A stretch of 64,000 nucleotides of DNA from Negadavirga shengliensis (GTDB taxonomy: Bacteria; Bacteroidota; Bacteroidia; Cytophagales; Cyclobacteriaceae). The stretch is from assembly GCF_042652345.1 (NCBI RefSeq), contig NZ_JBHSJJ010000003.1:248001-312000 (forward strand), written 5' to 3'. Under the pieces are notes generated by a model. The model ran no database searches. It was given only the letters and a program-made list of their open reading frames with translations, and was not told where the DNA came from. This document shows, one piece after another, positions 8,036-16,478 of this stretch. A program made the translations under genes and the position numbers. Positions within the stretch are counted from its first letter, which is position 1, and each line of letters starts with the position of its first letter.

Positions 8036-9223
8036 ATGGCAAAAGCAACCTTTGACCGTTCCAAACCACACGTAAACATAGGTACGATTGGTCACGTCGA
8101 TCATGGTAAGACTACTTTGACTGCTGCCATTACCACTGTACTGGCCAGAAAGGGTCTTTCTGAATTAAGAGACTTCGCTTCCATCGACAACGCTCCGGAA
8201 GAAAAAGAAAGAGGTATTACGATCAACACCTCGCATGTTGAGTATCAAACTGAATCAAGACACTATGCGCACGTTGACTGTCCGGGTCACGCTGACTATG
8301 TAAAGAACATGGTTACAGGTGCTGCCCAGATGGACGGTGCAATTCTTGTAGTTGCTGCCACAGACGGACCAATGCCTCAGACTAGAGAGCACATCCTGCT
8401 TGCCCGTCAGGTAGGTGTTCCTGCCCTTGTGGTATTCATGAACAAGGTGGACTTGGTTGACGATCCTGAACTGCTTGAACTTGTGGAAATGGAAGTAAGA
8501 GAACTGCTTTCCTTCTATGAGTTTGATGGTGATAATATACCCGTGATCGCTGGTTCTGCCCTTGGTGCACTGAACGGTGAAGAGAAATGGGAAAACACGG
8601 TAATGGAGTTGATGGATGCTGTTGATCAGCATATCCCGCTTCCCGAAAGAGCTATTGACAAGGACTTCTTAATGCCTGTTGAAGATGTGTTCTCTATAAC
8701 CGGTCGTGGTACTGTTGCCACTGGCAGGATTGAAAGAGGAGTGATTAACTCCGGAGAGGCAGTGGATATCATCGGGATGGGTGCTGAAGGCCTTAAGTCT
8801 ACCGTTACCGGTGTTGAGATGTTCCGTAAGATTTTGGACAGAGGTGAAGCCGGTGACAACGTAGGTCTGTTGCTTAGAGGCATCGAAAAATCCCAAATCA
8901 GAAGAGGGATGATCATCTGTAAGCCCGGTTCTGTAACCCCTCATGCTCACTTTAAAGCCGAAGTTTACGTGCTTTCAAAAGAAGAAGGTGGTCGTCATAC
9001 CCCGTTTTTCAACAAGTACCGTCCCCAGTTTTACTTGAGAACTACAGACGTTACGGGAGAGATCAAGCTTCCTGAAAATGTGGAAATGGTTATGCCTGGT
9101 GATAACATCACCATTGAAGTAACCCTGATTAACCCAGTTGCTCTTGAAAAAGGACTTAGGTTTGCTATCCGTGAAGGTGGCAGAACAGTAGGTGCTGGTC
9201 AGGTAACTGAAATTCTTGATTAA
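8036..9223 (+). CDS. tuf: elongation factor Tu
   Basis: A 395-residue GTPase that brings aminoacyl-tRNA to the ribosome. The P-loop GHVDHGKT is at residues 19-26. DCPGHADYVKNM (G3) and FMNKVDLVDD (G4) follow, then beta-barrel domains 2 and 3 ending VGAGQVTEILD. Length and motifs are those of intact EF-Tu. It follows tRNA-Thr closely, probably on one transcript with the three upstream tRNAs, and is followed by a long hairpin terminator. Confidence 0.99.
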   Translation: MAKATFDRSKPHVNIGTIGHVDHGKTTLTAAITTVLARKGLSELRDFASIDNAPEEKERGITINTSHVEYQTESRHYAHVDCPGHADYVKNMVTGAAQMDGAILVVAATDGPMPQTREHILLARQVGVPALVVFMNKVDLVDDPELLELVEMEVRELLSFYEFDGDNIPVIAGSALGALNGEEKWENTVMELMDAVDQHIPLPERAIDKDFLMPVEDVFSITGRGTVATGRIERGVINSGEAVDIIGMGAEGLKSTVTGVEMFRKILDRGEAGDNVGLLLRGIEKSQIRRGMIICKPGSVTPHAHFKAEVYVLSKEEGGRHTPFFNKYRPQFYLRTTDVTGEIKLPENVEMVMPGDNITIEVTLINPVALEKGLRFAIREGGRTVGAGQVTEILD

Positions 9224-9245
9224 TCATTCAAATTGAATACAATAA

Positions 9246-9289
9246 CAAATGCGGTTCTGAAACTATTCGGGATCGCATTTGTTTCTTTG
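9246..9289 (+). terminator. terminator after tuf
   Basis: CAAATGCG at 9246-9253 pairs perfectly with CGCATTTG at 9274-9281. The inner segments TCTGAA and TTCGGG can extend the stem with G-T pairs around an ACTA loop. A T-rich stretch TTTCTTT follows. It overlaps the -33 region of the next promoter. Confidence 0.7.
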
Positions 9290-9309
9290 GACTTAATTTG
9301 CTACTTTTG
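9279..9309 (+). promoter_or_regulatory. promoter of tRNA-Trp/secE/nusG unit
   Basis: TTG at 9279-9281, a 20-base spacer and TACTTTTG at 9302-9309 match the Bacteroidota promoter form. The -7 ends 28 bases before the tRNA. Confidence 0.7.
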
Positions 9310-9337
9310 CGTTCCCATTAAGAGGGGTGCTGAGCTT

Positions 9338-9408
9338 ACGGGCGTAGTTCAATGGCAGAATAGCGGTCTCCAAAACCGTTGATGGGAGTTCGAATCTCTC
9401 CGCCCGTG
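9338..9408 (+). tRNA. tRNA-Trp (CCA)
   Basis: ACGGGCG pairs with CGCCCGT. The D arm is TAGTTCAATGGCAGAA, the anticodon loop CTCCAAA gives CCA, and the T loop reads GAGTTCGAATCTC. The 3' CCA is not encoded. It lies 95 bases before secE and is likely cotranscribed with it. Confidence 0.95.
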
Positions 9409-9503
9409 CTATTGAGATAAGCGTATAACCATAACGGATGGCCGTCCACAACATAATGCAGAGTTTAGTGGGGTTTATCTGGGAGACATTAAAATTGGTT
9501 CAC

Positions 9504-9692
9504 ATGAATGTTAAGAATTTTGTAGTAGAATCCATTGATGAGATGAAGAACAAGGTCACGTGGCCTAAATATTCGTCTCTCCAGAACAGCGCTGTATTGG
9601 TGCTGGTGGCTTCGTTGATTTTCGCATTGGTTATCGGGCTGATAGACCTGACCTTCGAAAATATTATGACATGGTTTTATGATTTATTTTAA
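9504..9692 (+). CDS. secE: preprotein translocase subunit SecE
   Basis: A 62-residue single-span membrane protein that clamps SecY in the translocon. The frame is open from 9438, but the ATG at 9504 gives the family-typical start MNVKNFVVESIDEMKNKVTW. The conserved amphipathic segment with KVTWP is followed by one hydrophobic span (about residues 25-50, VLVLVASLIFALVIGLIDL). Position between tRNA-Trp and nusG is the classic secE-nusG order. Confidence 0.95.
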   Translation: MNVKNFVVESIDEMKNKVTWPKYSSLQNSAVLVLVASLIFALVIGLIDLTFENIMTWFYDLF

Positions 9693-9714
9693 TTGAATAT
9701 AGAATTACGACGGG

Positions 9715-10272
9715 ATGGCAGATCACAAATGGTACGTACTCAGGGTAGTGGCAGGTCAGGAAAAAAAGGCCAAGACTTATTTGGACAATGAGATAGCCCG
9801 CCAGAAGCTTGAGGAATTTATTCCTGAAGTATTGATACCTTCTGAGAAAGTATATGAGATGCGCAACGGAAAGAAACGCGTCAGGGAAAGGAATTTCTTT
9901 CCCGGCTATGTTTTGGTCAATGCGGATCTCAGCCATGGAGAAGCCAACCACGTGATAACAAGTATACCCGGCGTGATCGGTTTTTTAGGGTCAAACCAAG
10001 GGGGGGCTTCCAAAACCCCCGAACCATTACGACAGTCAGAAGTCAACCGGATTTTAGGCCGGGTGGAAGAGATTGACGAGTTTGCCGAAAAACTGGACAC
10101 ACCATTTATAGTCGGAGAGACCGTGAAGGTAATGGACGGTCCCTTCAGTGGATTCTCGGGTGTGATAGAGGAAGTGTTCGAAGACAAGAAGAAACTTAAT
10201 GTTATGGTTAAGATATTCGGTCGGAATACTCCTGTTGAATTAAACTTTATACAAGTAGAAAAACAAGATTAG
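9715..10272 (+). CDS. nusG: transcription termination/antitermination protein NusG
   Basis: A 185-residue transcription elongation factor that binds the RNA polymerase clamp. The NGN domain (about 5-110) contains KWYVLRVVAGQEKKA and the segment RERNFFPGYVLV. A C-terminal KOW domain starts at about 130 with VGETVKVMDGPFSGFSG. It lies 22 bp after secE and 3 bp before rplK, in the usual secE-nusG-rplK operon. Confidence 0.98.
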   Translation: MADHKWYVLRVVAGQEKKAKTYLDNEIARQKLEEFIPEVLIPSEKVYEMRNGKKRVRERNFFPGYVLVNADLSHGEANHVITSIPGVIGFLGSNQGGASKTPEPLRQSEVNRILGRVEEIDEFAEKLDTPFIVGETVKVMDGPFSGFSGVIEEVFEDKKKLNVMVKIFGRNTPVELNFIQVEKQD

Positions 10273-10275
10273 GAA

Positions 10276-10719
10276 ATGGCTAAAGAAATCTCTGGTTATC
10301 TGAAATTACAGGTAAAGGGTGGCCAGGCTAACCCATCTCCTCCGGTTGGTCCTGCCCTTGGATCTAAGGGTCTGAACATTATGGAGTTCTGCAAGCAGTT
10401 CAACGCCAGGACTCAGGATAAAATGGGCCAGGTTCTTCCTGTACTTATCACGATTTATTCGGATAAGTCATTTGATTTTGTGGTCAAAACCCCCCCGGCA
10501 GCGAATATGCTTTTGGAGGCGGCCAAAATCAAAAGCGGGTCTGCAGAACCCAACAGGAAAAAAGTTGGCTCGGTGTCCTGGGATCAGGTGAAAGAAATCG
10601 CAGAAGTGAAAATGCCCGATCTTAATGCTTTTGAAGTGGAATCGGCTATGCGTATGATAGCAGGTACTGCCAGAAGTATGGGAATAACAGTTTCAGGAAA
10701 AGCTCCTTGGGAGGAATAA
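10276..10719 (+). CDS. rplK: 50S ribosomal protein L11
   Basis: 147 residues. It binds the GTPase-associated region of 23S rRNA and is needed for the stringent response. The N-terminal domain has the proline-rich PSPPVGPALGSKGLNI, and the C-terminal RNA-binding domain ends GTARSMGITV. Only 3 bp separate it from nusG and 10 bp from rplA. Confidence 0.98.
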   Translation: MAKEISGYLKLQVKGGQANPSPPVGPALGSKGLNIMEFCKQFNARTQDKMGQVLPVLITIYSDKSFDFVVKTPPAANMLLEAAKIKSGSAEPNRKKVGSVSWDQVKEIAEVKMPDLNAFEVESAMRMIAGTARSMGITVSGKAPWEE

Positions 10720-10729
10720 TAACAAAATA

Positions 10730-11428
10730 ATGGCTAAGTTAACAAAAAAGCAAAAAGAAGCTCTTTCTAAATACAATCCTAGCCAACCGTATTCCTTGGC
10801 TGAGGCTTCTTCAATTGTTAAGGATATCACTACTACCAAATTTGATTCTTCGGTTGACCTGGATATCCGTTTAGGCGTGGATCCGCGTAAAGCTGACCAA
10901 ATGGTCAGAGGCGTGGTCGCATTGCCTCACGGAACGGGCAAAGAAGTCAAAGTACTGGTACTGTGCAGCCCTGATAAAGAGGAAGAGGCCAAAGAAGCAG
11001 GTGCAGATTATGTTGGCCTGGATGACTATATTGCCAAGATTGAAGGTGGATGGACCGATGTAGATGTAATCATCACCACCCCCAACGTGATGGCAAAAGT
11101 AGGTAGATTGGGCAGGGTGCTGGGACCCAGAGGGTTGATGCCCAACCCAAAGTCCGGTACGGTAACCCTTGATGTGGGAAAAGCAGTAAAAGAAGTAAAA
11201 GCCGGTAAAATTGACTTCAAAGTAGATAAGTTCGGTATCATCCACGCCAGTATCGGTAAAGTTTCCTTCAGCCCTGAGAAGATTCAGGAAAATGCGCAGG
11301 AGCTGATACTTACTATCTCAAAGCTGAAACCGGCGGCCGCAAAGGGCACCTATTTCAGAAGTATTCATTTATCCAGTACAATGTCACCGGGTATCGTCAT
11401 CGATAAAGGGAGTATTCAAGGTATATAA
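10730..11428 (+). CDS. rplA: 50S ribosomal protein L1
   Basis: 232 residues, the usual length. It forms the mobile L1 stalk near the E site and in many bacteria represses its own rplKA message. The L1 signature GRLGRVLGPRGLMPNPKSGT is present. The start codon follows rplK by 10 bp. I did not identify an L1-binding mimic in the leader. Confidence 0.98.
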   Translation: MAKLTKKQKEALSKYNPSQPYSLAEASSIVKDITTTKFDSSVDLDIRLGVDPRKADQMVRGVVALPHGTGKEVKVLVLCSPDKEEEAKEAGADYVGLDDYIAKIEGGWTDVDVIITTPNVMAKVGRLGRVLGPRGLMPNPKSGTVTLDVGKAVKEVKAGKIDFKVDKFGIIHASIGKVSFSPEKIQENAQELILTISKLKPAAAKGTYFRSIHLSSTMSPGIVIDKGSIQGI

Positions 11429-11430
11429 TT

Positions 11431-11970
11431 ATGACTAGAGAAGATAAAAGGAACATAATTGAAGATCTTACCGAGAAACTGAAAGCTACTCCGCATTTTT
11501 ATATCACAGATGCATCGGGTTTCAGTGTTGCGCAGGTAAATAGCTTCAGAAGAATGTGTTTCGAGAAAGGTATTGAGTATAAAGTGTATAAAAACACGCT
11601 CATCAAAAAAGCGCTCGAAAATCTAGAGGCGGATTATACGGATTTCTCCGACCAGACTTTAAAGGGGTTTTCGGGGATATTGTTTTCTCTTGAAACAGGA
11701 AACCTTCCTGCCAAGCTTCTGATCGACTTCCGAAAAAAACTGGGAGCAAAGGAAAAAAGGCCTGTTTTCAAAGGAGCTTCTATAGACGGAGACCAGTTTT
11801 TGGGTGAAAATAACCTGGAAATGCTCTCCAAACTGAAATCCAAGGAGGAACTTGTAGGCGAGGTAATCTCTTTGCTGCAGTCTCCGGCTACCAATGTGAT
11901 TTCAGCGCTTCAAAGCGGGAAACATATTTTGGCAGGGTTGGTAAAAACTTTGTCGGAAAAAGAATCTTAA
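11431..11970 (+). CDS. rplJ: 50S ribosomal protein L10
   Basis: 179 residues. It anchors L7/L12 dimers at the stalk base. The N-terminal rRNA-binding domain has YITDASGFSVAQVNSFRR and KVYKNTLIKKAL. The C-terminal helix for L12 binding ends GLVKTLSEKES. It begins 2 bp after rplA and is followed by rplL. Confidence 0.98.
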   Translation: MTREDKRNIIEDLTEKLKATPHFYITDASGFSVAQVNSFRRMCFEKGIEYKVYKNTLIKKALENLEADYTDFSDQTLKGFSGILFSLETGNLPAKLLIDFRKKLGAKEKRPVFKGASIDGDQFLGENNLEMLSKLKSKEELVGEVISLLQSPATNVISALQSGKHILAGLVKTLSEKES

Positions 11971-12017
11971 TCAATTAAATCAATTAGTAAAAAACAATCA
12001 ATTTAAATATTATTACG

Positions 12018-12398
12018 ATGGCAGATCTTAAAGCATTCGCTGAGCAGTTAGTTAACTTGACTGTTAAAGAGGTAAACGAGTTGGCCGCAATTTTGAAGGA
12101 TGAATATGGTATCGAACCTGCCGCTGCTGCCGCTACTGTAGTAGCTGGAGGCGGTGCCGCCGGCGAAGGTGCTGCTGAAGAAGAAAAGTCTTCTTTTGAC
12201 GTTATCTTGAAAGCTGCAGGCGGACAGAAATTGGCAGTGGTTAAACTTGTTAAAGAATTGACAGGTTTGGGCCTTAAAGAAGCAAAAGAAGTGGTAGACG
12301 GCGCTCCTAAAGCAATCAAAGAAGGCGTAAGCAAAGAAGAAGCTGACGCGCTCAAAAAACAACTCGAAGAAGCCGGAGCTGAAGTTGAGCTTAAATAA
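12018..12398 (+). CDS. rplL: 50S ribosomal protein L7/L12
   Basis: 126 residues. It is the multicopy stalk protein that recruits translation GTPases. The N-terminal dimerisation domain (1-33) is joined by an Ala/Gly-rich hinge (about 38-56) to the globular domain with FDVILKAAGGQKLAVVKLVK and LGLKEAKEVVDGAP. It is followed by a hairpin before rpoB. Confidence 0.98.
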   Translation: MADLKAFAEQLVNLTVKEVNELAAILKDEYGIEPAAAAATVVAGGGAAGEGAAEEEKSSFDVILKAAGGQKLAVVKLVKELTGLGLKEAKEVVDGAPKAIKEGVSKEEADALKKQLEEAGAEVELK

Positions 12399-12440
12399 CA
12401 TTGAATAACCATTCCTCTTGGGACTGGTTTATCAGAGAAC

Positions 12441-12468
12441 AGACCTGACTTCTCAGTCAGGTCTTTTC
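12441..12468 (+). terminator. terminator or attenuator between rplL and rpoB
   Basis: A perfect 10-bp stem AGACCTGACT-TCTC-AGTCAGGTCT is followed by TTTTCC. The short U-tract and position match partial attenuation between L12 and rpoB known in E. coli. Partial rather than full termination is inference. Confidence 0.75.
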
Positions 12469-12490
12469 CTGTTTATGGACAATAAGAAAA

Positions 12491-12510
12491 TTGCACTTTT
12501 TTAAGTGTAA
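12491..12510 (+). promoter_or_regulatory. second, AT-rich hairpin in the rpoB leader
   Basis: TTGCACTT pairs with AAGTGTAA (one G-T) around TTTT, 26 bases after the first hairpin and 45 bases before the rpoB start. No TAnnTTTG element was found between rplL and rpoB, so rpoBC may rely on read-through. Confidence 0.4.
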
Positions 12511-12555
12511 ATTATCTTATATTAATAAAAACTTTCACTAAAATTATATACTGCC

Positions 12556-15500
12556 TTGGCTATCCAGAATCAAACCGAAAGGAAAAGTTTCTCATCCATT
12601 AAGGTAGTCAAAGACTATCCGGATTTCTTAGATATTCAACTCCAATCTTTTAAAGATTTCTTCCAGTTGGATACTCCTGCAGAGAGAAGAAGGCAGGATG
12701 GTCTGTTCAAGGTGTTTTCAGAAAATTTCCCTATCAGTGACTCCAGGGAAAACTTCACCCTTGAATTTATCGACTATACCGTAGATCCTCCAAAATACAA
12801 CGTTTCTGAATGTATCGATCGGGGTCTTACCTATTCAGTGCCCCTTAAAGCAAAGTTGAGACTCCTCTGTTCCGACGAAGACAATGAGGATTTCGAAACC
12901 ATAGAACAGGAGGTCTTTTTGGGTAACCTGCCATACATGACCGAAAAGGGGTCTTTTGTGATCAATGGCGCAGAAAGGGTCATCGTTTCCCAGCTGCACA
13001 GATCACCGGGAGTATTTTTTGCCCAAAGTAAACATACCAACGGAACCAAACTTTATTCAGCCAGAATCATTCCTTTTAAAGGATCCTGGATAGAGTTTGC
13101 GACGGACATCAATAATGTCATGTACGCTTATATCGACCGGAAGAAGAAATTTCCGGTGACTACCCTGCTGCGAGCCATCGGATATGGTTCCGATAAAGAA
13201 ATCCTGGATCTCTTTGGTCTTTCCGAAGAAGTTGAAGCCCATAAGTCCACCCTTAAAAAAGTGACGGGACGTAAACTGGCTGCCCGTGTTCTGAGGACCT
13301 GGGTGGAGGATTTCGTGGATGAGGATACAGGTGAAGTGGTTTCTATTGATAGGAACGAAGTTTTGTTGGAAAGGGACAGTATCCTTACAGATGAGGATAT
13401 AGAGTTGATATTGGATTCCGGGACCAAGAGCATTATTCTACACAGGGAAGATGTAAACATTGCGGATTATTCCATTATTTATAACACCCTGCAAAAGGAT
13501 AATTCCAACTCGGAAAAAGAAGCGGTTGAGGTGATTTATCGCCAGCTGAGGAATACCGAAGCGCCCGATGAAGCCACAGCCCGTGAAGTGATCCATGGTC
13601 TGTTTTTTTCGGATAAGCGGTATGACCTGGGAGAAGTAGGCCGATATAGGATCAATAAAAAACTTGGTCTGGATATCGATCCGGATAAGATCGTGTTGAC
13701 GACGGAAGACATCATCTCCATCGTGAAATACCTGATCGGTTTGATCAACTCTAAAGCTGTTGTCGATGATATAGACCACCTCAGCAACAGGAGGGTACGG
13801 ACCGTGGGCGAACAGCTCTACAGCCAATTTGGCGTAGGCCTGGCCAGAATGGCGAGAACCATCCGGGAAAGAATGAATGTAAGGGACAACGAGGATTTTA
13901 AACCCGTTGACTTGATCAACGCCAGGACGCTGTCTTCTGTGATCAATTCCTTTTTTGGAACAAACCAGCTTTCCCAATTCATGGATCAAACCAACCCATT
14001 GGCGGAACTGACCCATAAAAGAAGATTATCCGCATTGGGACCAGGTGGGCTTTCCAGAGAAAGAGCCGGTTTTGAAGTAAGGGACGTCCATTACACCCAC
14101 TATGGTAGGTTATGTACCATTGAGACACCGGAGGGGCCTAATATCGGGCTGATTTCTTCCCTCTGTGTACACGCGAAGGTAAACAGCATGGGCTTCCTTG
14201 AGACCCCTTACCGTAAGGTGAAAGAAGGTAAAGTAAGTATGAATGCCGAAGACATCGTCTTTTTGACAGCTGAAGAAGAGGATGACAACAATATCGCTCA
14301 GGCGAACGCTCCTTTGAACGAAGATGGCAACTTTGTAAATGATAGAGTAAAAGCCAGGTTTGAAGGGGACTTTCCTGTATTGGAGCCGAGCGAGATTACT
14401 TATATGGACGTGGCGCCAAACCAGATTGTATCTGTGGCGGCATCCCTGATTCCGTTTCTTGAGCATGATGACGCCAACAGGGCCTTGATGGGTTCCAACA
14501 TGCAGCGCCAGGCGGTGCCTTTGCTTAAAGCCGAAGCCCCTGTGGTGGGCACGGGTCTCGAAGGCAAAGCAGCCATCGATTCCAGGGCTTTGATCCTGGC
14601 GGAAGCCGATGGTGTGGTGGATTATGTGGATGCCAAAAAGATCGTGATCAAATATGATCTGTCGGAAGATGAACTGCTCGTCAACTTCAGCGATGAATAT
14701 AAGGTCTACGAGCTTACCAAGTTCAGAAGAACAAACCAGGATACTACCATAAACCTTAGCCCCATTGTACTGAAAGGTCAAAAAGTGGTAAAGGGACAGG
14801 TTTTAGTTGAAGGATATTCCACCAATAAAGGCGAGTTGGCACTGGGCAAAAACCTTCTTGTGGCCTACATGCCTTGGCAAGGTTATAACTTTGAAGATGC
14901 CATCGTTATCTCTGAAAGGGTTGTCCGTGAAGATATATTCACTTCAATTCATATTGAGGAGTTTCAGCTTGAGGTTAGGGACACGAAGAGGGGAGAAGAG
15001 GAACTTACCTCGGAGATCCCCAATGTTTCTGAAGAAGCGGTCAAAAACCTTGATGAAAACGGCATCATCCGTATAGGTTCTGAGATCAAGGAAGGGGATA
15101 TCATCATCGGCAAAATCACGCCAAAAGGTGAAACGGACCCGACTCCCGAAGAAAAGCTCTTAAGGGCTATTTTTGGGGACAAAGCAGGCGATGTGAAGGA
15201 TGCCTCTCTCAAAGCTTCTCCTTCTTTGAACGGTGTGGTCATAGAGACAAAGCTCTTTTCCAGACCTAAAAAAGACAAGGATCTAAGGGCAAAAGCCAAG
15301 AATGAGGTAGAGAAACTGAAGCAGCAATACAGCAGGGATCTCTTGGCAGTAAGGGCTAAGATGATCAAAAAGCTGGTTCTCCTGCTCGATGGTAAGACAT
15401 CTAACGGAGTAAGGCACAAGTTCGGAGACGAAATCATCAGTAAAGGCGTGAAGTTCAACGCCCAGAATATTGAGCACAATCTGTTTCCTGCCAAGAACCC

Positions 15501-16431
15501 TTATAGGGATGAAAGCAACTATAATGTAGCGGAAGAGGTTAACTTGATTTCTGATATCATCCTGGATGATTGGACAGATGATGCCCATACCAACGATCTC
15601 ATTCAGAAACTTGTGAAAAATTATACCAATACCAGAAACGAGATCTCAGGTATATTCAAACGCGACAAATTCACCTTGGAAGTAGGCGATGAACTTCCTG
15701 CAGGCATTGTTCAGCTGGCCAAGGTTTATGTAGCCAAGAAACGCAAGCTGAAAGTAGGTGATAAAATGGCGGGTAGACACGGAAACAAAGGTATCGTTGC
15801 CAAAATTGTCCGGGATGAGGATATGCCTTTCCTGGAAGATGGCACTCCTATGGATATTGTGCTTAACCCACTGGGCGTACCGTCAAGGATGAACATAGGT
15901 CAGATCTTTGAAACTGTCTTGGCCTGGGCCGGAAAAAGACTCGGTAAGCGATATGCCACGCCAATTTTTGACGGTGCCACCACAGAAGAGGTGGCAGCTG
16001 AGCTTGACAAAGCCGGCCTTCCTTCATTCGGTAGAACGTATCTGTTTGATGGTCTCACCGGTAAGCAATTCGACCAGCCTGTCACCGTCGGGATTGCCTA
16101 TATGCTTAAATTAGGTCACCTGGTAGACGACAAGATGCACGCAAGGTCCATAGGCCCATACTCGCTTATTACGCAGCAGCCATTAGGCGGCAAGGCTCAG
16201 TTCGGTGGGCAGCGTTTCGGAGAGATGGAAGTTTGGGCACTGGAGGCCTTCGGCGCTTCTCACGTACTTCAGGAAATCCTCACCGTAAAATCTGATGACG
16301 TAATTGGTAGGGCTAAAGCCTATGAAGCGATCGTTAAGGGAGAAAATCTGCCCAAGGCAAACATACCTGAATCCTTTAACGTGCTTGTGCATGAGTTGAG
16401 AGGTCTTGCTTTGGAAATCACTCTTGACTAA
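12556..16431 (+). CDS. rpoB: DNA-directed RNA polymerase subunit beta
   Basis: A 1291-residue subunit forming half of the catalytic cleft and the rifamycin pocket. The only in-frame start matching the family N-terminus (MAIQNQTERKSFSSIKVV) is a TTG at 12556, unusual for so highly expressed a gene. The rifamycin cluster lies at about residues 466-500 (FFGTNQLSQFMDQ, HKRRLSALGPGG), with the Asp, His and Ser positions that matter for rifampicin binding unchanged. C-terminal KVGDKMAGRHGNKG and GGKAQFGGQRFGEMEVWALE are intact. It is followed 47 bp later by rpoC. Confidence 0.97.
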   Translation: MAIQNQTERKSFSSIKVVKDYPDFLDIQLQSFKDFFQLDTPAERRRQDGLFKVFSENFPISDSRENFTLEFIDYTVDPPKYNVSECIDRGLTYSVPLKAKLRLLCSDEDNEDFETIEQEVFLGNLPYMTEKGSFVINGAERVIVSQLHRSPGVFFAQSKHTNGTKLYSARIIPFKGSWIEFATDINNVMYAYIDRKKKFPVTTLLRAIGYGSDKEILDLFGLSEEVEAHKSTLKKVTGRKLAARVLRTWVEDFVDEDTGEVVSIDRNEVLLERDSILTDEDIELILDSGTKSIILHREDVNIADYSIIYNTLQKDNSNSEKEAVEVIYRQLRNTEAPDEATAREVIHGLFFSDKRYDLGEVGRYRINKKLGLDIDPDKIVLTTEDIISIVKYLIGLINSKAVVDDIDHLSNRRVRTVGEQLYSQFGVGLARMARTIRERMNVRDNEDFKPVDLINARTLSSVINSFFGTNQLSQFMDQTNPLAELTHKRRLSALGPGGLSRERAGFEVRDVHYTHYGRLCTIETPEGPNIGLISSLCVHAKVNSMGFLETPYRKVKEGKVSMNAEDIVFLTAEEEDDNNIAQANAPLNEDGNFVNDRVKARFEGDFPVLEPSEITYMDVAPNQIVSVAASLIPFLEHDDANRALMGSNMQRQAVPLLKAEAPVVGTGLEGKAAIDSRALILAEADGVVDYVDAKKIVIKYDLSEDELLVNFSDEYKVYELTKFRRTNQDTTINLSPIVLKGQKVVKGQVLVEGYSTNKGELALGKNLLVAYMPWQGYNFEDAIVISERVVREDIFTSIHIEEFQLEVRDTKRGEEELTSEIPNVSEEAVKNLDENGIIRIGSEIKEGDIIIGKITPKGETDPTPEEKLLRAIFGDKAGDVKDASLKASPSLNGVVIETKLFSRPKKDKDLRAKAKNEVEKLKQQYSRDLLAVRAKMIKKLVLLLDGKTSNGVRHKFGDEIISKGVKFNAQNIEHNLFPAKNPYRDESNYNVAEEVNLISDIILDDWTDDAHTNDLIQKLVKNYTNTRNEISGIFKRDKFTLEVGDELPAGIVQLAKVYVAKKRKLKVGDKMAGRHGNKGIVAKIVRDEDMPFLEDGTPMDIVLNPLGVPSRMNIGQIFETVLAWAGKRLGKRYATPIFDGATTEEVAAELDKAGLPSFGRTYLFDGLTGKQFDQPVTVGIAYMLKLGHLVDDKMHARSIGPYSLITQQPLGGKAQFGGQRFGEMEVWALEAFGASHVLQEILTVKSDDVIGRAKAYEAIVKGENLPKANIPESFNVLVHELRGLALEITLD

Positions 16432-16478
16432 CTTAGAAACAAACAGGCCTCTTGGCCTTCATATACATTTAAAATACT

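Noticed and set aside
12556..16431. Rifampicin-resistance change in rpoB (Ala where E. coli has Ser 522)
   Set aside because: I recall this Ala as common in Bacteroidota, and the key Asp, His and Ser residues are unchanged, so no resistance call is made.
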